Part shown: piece after piece, positions 62,512-64,000 of the stretch | Numbering within the stretch: the first letter of the stretch is position 1 | How the letters are laid out: each line of letters starts with the position of its first letter | From: Escherichia coli | GTDB taxonomy: Bacteria > Pseudomonadota > Gammaproteobacteria > Enterobacterales > Enterobacteriaceae | Direction of reading: 5' to 3' | NCBI GenBank assembly: GCA_021307345.1 | Contig: CP089930.1 | Coordinates: forward strand, 2,790,001 to 2,854,000 | DNA length: 64,000 nt | Made by a program: the position numbers and the translations under genes | The notes under the pieces: generated by a model | The model's database searches: none | Seen by the model: the letters and a program-made list of their open reading frames with translations, nothing else | Told to the model about the DNA's origin: nothing

Positions 62512-63702
62512 TTATTTCACGCGTTCTTGCGCTTCTTTCAGCAGTTGTTCGAGCAGTGCACCCGGTTTGGCGTATTTACGGGACAGGATCATCGCGGCGA
62601 TGATATAAGGCTTCCAGCTGGCTTCTTTGTAGGTCGCGATACGGTATTTTTCGAATACACCTTCAGTGACTTCACCTTCTTTACAGGATACGCCGCTGAT
62701 ATCGGCCGGCAGGCAGTGCATATACAGGGCTTCGCCATCACGGGTCAGCTCCATCATCTCTTCAGTACAATGCCAGTCTTTGTGTTGCGCGTTCTGCGCC
62801 AGGCACTGTTTTTCCAGAGCTTTAAGGCCTTCGTGATCGTTAGCGCGCAGCAGTTCAGTACGCTCTTCCATCACTTTATAAGGTGCCCATGACTTCGGAT
62901 AAACGATGTCTGCATCTTTAAACGCTTCTTCCATGCTGGTGACCTGACGGAAGCTGCCGCCGGATGCTTTAGCATTGTTTTTCGCCACTTCAACGACATC
63001 CGGGATCAGGTCGTAACCTTCCGGATGAGCCAGGGTGACATCCATACCGAAGCGGGTCATCAGACCGATGATGCCTTGCGGTACAGAGAGCGGTTTGCCA
63101 TAGCTTGGTGAATAGGCCCAGGTCATGGCGATTTTTTTACCTTTCAGGTTTTCCAGCGAACCAAAGTGTTCACGCAACCATGCCAGGTCAGCCATCGACT
63201 GCGTTGGGTGGTCGATATCGCATTGTAGGTTCACTAAAGCCGGACGCTGCGGCAGCACGCCCTGTTTGTAGCCGTCGTCGAGTGCAGCGCCAACTTCACG
63301 CATATAGGCGTTACCTGCACCCAGATACATATCGTCACGAATACCGATAGCGTCGGCGCAGAAAGAGATCATATTAGCGGTTTCGCGAACGGTTTCGCCG
63401 TGAGCGATTTGTGATTTACCTTCATCAAGGTCTTGCTGTGCCAGACCGAGCAGGTTAAGCGCGGAAGCATAAGAGAAGCGGGTACGAGTAGAGTTGTCGC
63501 GGAATACGGAAATACCTAATCCACTATTAAAGACTTTGGTCGAGATGTTTTCAGCACGCAGTGCTTTTAACGCTGCGGCAACGTCCAGTACTTGTTTCAG
63601 TTCATCTGGCGTCTGTTCCCACGTTAACAAAAAATCTTTCTCGTGAAGGTGAGAGGTCAGCGAATTGATATCCTTAATCAGCTCATTAACAGTTTTCATC
63701 AT
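62512..63702 (-). CDS. ygeW: Carbamoyltransferase YgeW
   Basis: A 396-residue member of the ornithine/aspartate carbamoyltransferase superfamily. Carbamoyl-phosphate motifs FRDNSTRTRFS (about 67-77) and HPTQSMADL, and the second-substrate loop HCLPADISG, are present. Ornithine-specific motifs are not, and structural work treats it as a separate UTCase-like group with unknown substrate. Start ATGATG gives two options; 63702 or 63699. First gene of the ygeW-yqeA operon. Confidence 0.94.
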   Translation of the reverse strand: MMKTVNELIKDINSLTSHLHEKDFLLTWEQTPDELKQVLDVAAALKALRAENISTKVFNSGLGISVFRDNSTRTRFSYASALNLLGLAQQDLDEGKSQIAHGETVRETANMISFCADAIGIRDDMYLGAGNAYMREVGAALDDGYKQGVLPQRPALVNLQCDIDHPTQSMADLAWLREHFGSLENLKGKKIAMTWAYSPSYGKPLSVPQGIIGLMTRFGMDVTLAHPEGYDLIPDVVEVAKNNAKASGGSFRQVTSMEEAFKDADIVYPKSWAPYKVMEERTELLRANDHEGLKALEKQCLAQNAQHKDWHCTEEMMELTRDGEALYMHCLPADISGVSCKEGEVTEGVFEKYRIATYKEASWKPYIIAAMILSRKYAKPGALLEQLLKEAQERVK

Positions 63703-63792
63703 AAAGTCCCGATAGTGGAATGACAGGCAAAGTGGTTTATTTCACTGTGACTTGCCAAAGTGATTGGTGTTTTCACAGCTATACCTGGGACT

Positions 63793-63808
63793 AACAATAA
63801 GTGTGCCA
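63793..63808 (-). promoter_or_regulatory. Sigma-54-type promoter for the ygeW operon
   Basis: Minus-strand TGGCAC-ACTTA-TTGTT matches the -24 element fully; the -12 element is TTGT instead of TTGC. It lies about 91-106 bases before the ygeW start. Confidence 0.5.
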
Positions 63809-64000
63809 GAATTATTCACGCGGCTGCGAAAGAGTAATTTGACGGATAATATGTGGGGCTGATCACAAATTAACATTGCACTATAGAGCATAAAAATATA
63901 CGGAAACGATTGGCTTTTTTTCTGCCGTTATTTATTTGCTGCTAAGTATCATAAATAAGATATAAGGGAGAGGAGAATTGTCGTCAGTTTGATAAATGCA
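63809..64000. promoter_or_regulatory. Upstream region of ygeW at window edge
   Basis: AT-rich with no gene. This should be the divergent control region between ygeW and the activator gene ygeV (uacR), which would begin beyond the edge; a GGAGAGGAGAATT lies near 63967-63980. Enhancer sites cannot be assigned from this part alone. Confidence 0.4.

Overview
The window is chromosomal DNA from an enterobacterium of the genus Escherichia. Gene content and order match the E. coli K-12 segment running from mscS through rpiA, serA, gcvTHP, recJ, prfB and lysS to the ygfT-ygeW purine cluster, read on the strand opposite to K-12 numbering. From memory of the K-12 proteins, several products differ by roughly 3-10% (MscS, ScpC, Idi, MocA). 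That points to a non-K-12 lineage, perhaps a divergent phylogroup or a cryptic Escherichia clade; the species cannot be fixed from sequence reading alone.

Region 1 (1-9.7 kb): the end of mscS, argO (arginine exporter), yggE, the LysR gene ygfI, the scpA-argK-scpB-scpC methylmalonyl-CoA operon on the minus strand, and argP, the regulator of argO. Region 2 (9.7-18.8 kb): rpiA and serA, then two tandem copies of the Sib antisense RNA/Ibs toxin module, fau with 6S RNA (ssrS), divergent zapA, and the ygfB-pepP-ubiH-ubiI operon. Region 3 (18.8-29.5 kb): the gcvTHP glycine cleavage operon, ygfF, bglA, yqfB, yqfA, ygfZ and sdhE-ygfX, with several REP/BIME repeats. Region 4 (29.5-36.8 kb): fldB, the xerD-dsbC-recJ-prfB-lysS run (prfB with its programmed frameshift), and idi.

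Region 5 (36.9-64 kb) is the most interesting part: a purine and uric-acid catabolic island. It carries uric acid, xanthine and guanine/hypoxanthine transporters (uacT, xanQ, ghxQ), guanine deaminase (guaD), an iron-sulfur/flavin electron-transfer pair (ygfT, ygfS), and the ygfK-ssnA-ygfM-xdhD operon for a molybdenum hydroxylase. It also carries mocA (cytosine-dinucleotide Mo cofactor synthesis), yqeC and yqeB (markers of selenium-dependent molybdenum hydroxylases), and the ygeW-ygeX-ygeY-hyuA-yqeA operon for hydantoin-type ring opening, diaminopropionate cleavage and carbamoyl transfer. xdhABC and the sigma-54 activator gene ygeV (uacR) would be expected just past the right edge.

The main observations are a set of sigma-54-type promoter sequences at similar distances upstream of uacT, ygfK and ygeW, with a shared TGAGAA/TTCTCA motif upstream of two of them. 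XdhD has an N-terminal ferredoxin-like domain from which every iron-sulfur cysteine is gone. A 41-residue hydrophobic protein (YqfG) is encoded 1 bp after uacT. The sib/ibs module is duplicated, GcvP carries a three-residue tandem duplication, and some intergenic repeat cassettes share boundary sequences and duplicated stem-loops. No phage, transposase, CRISPR array or tRNA was seen. All comparisons with K-12 or other relatives are from memory, not from an alignment.
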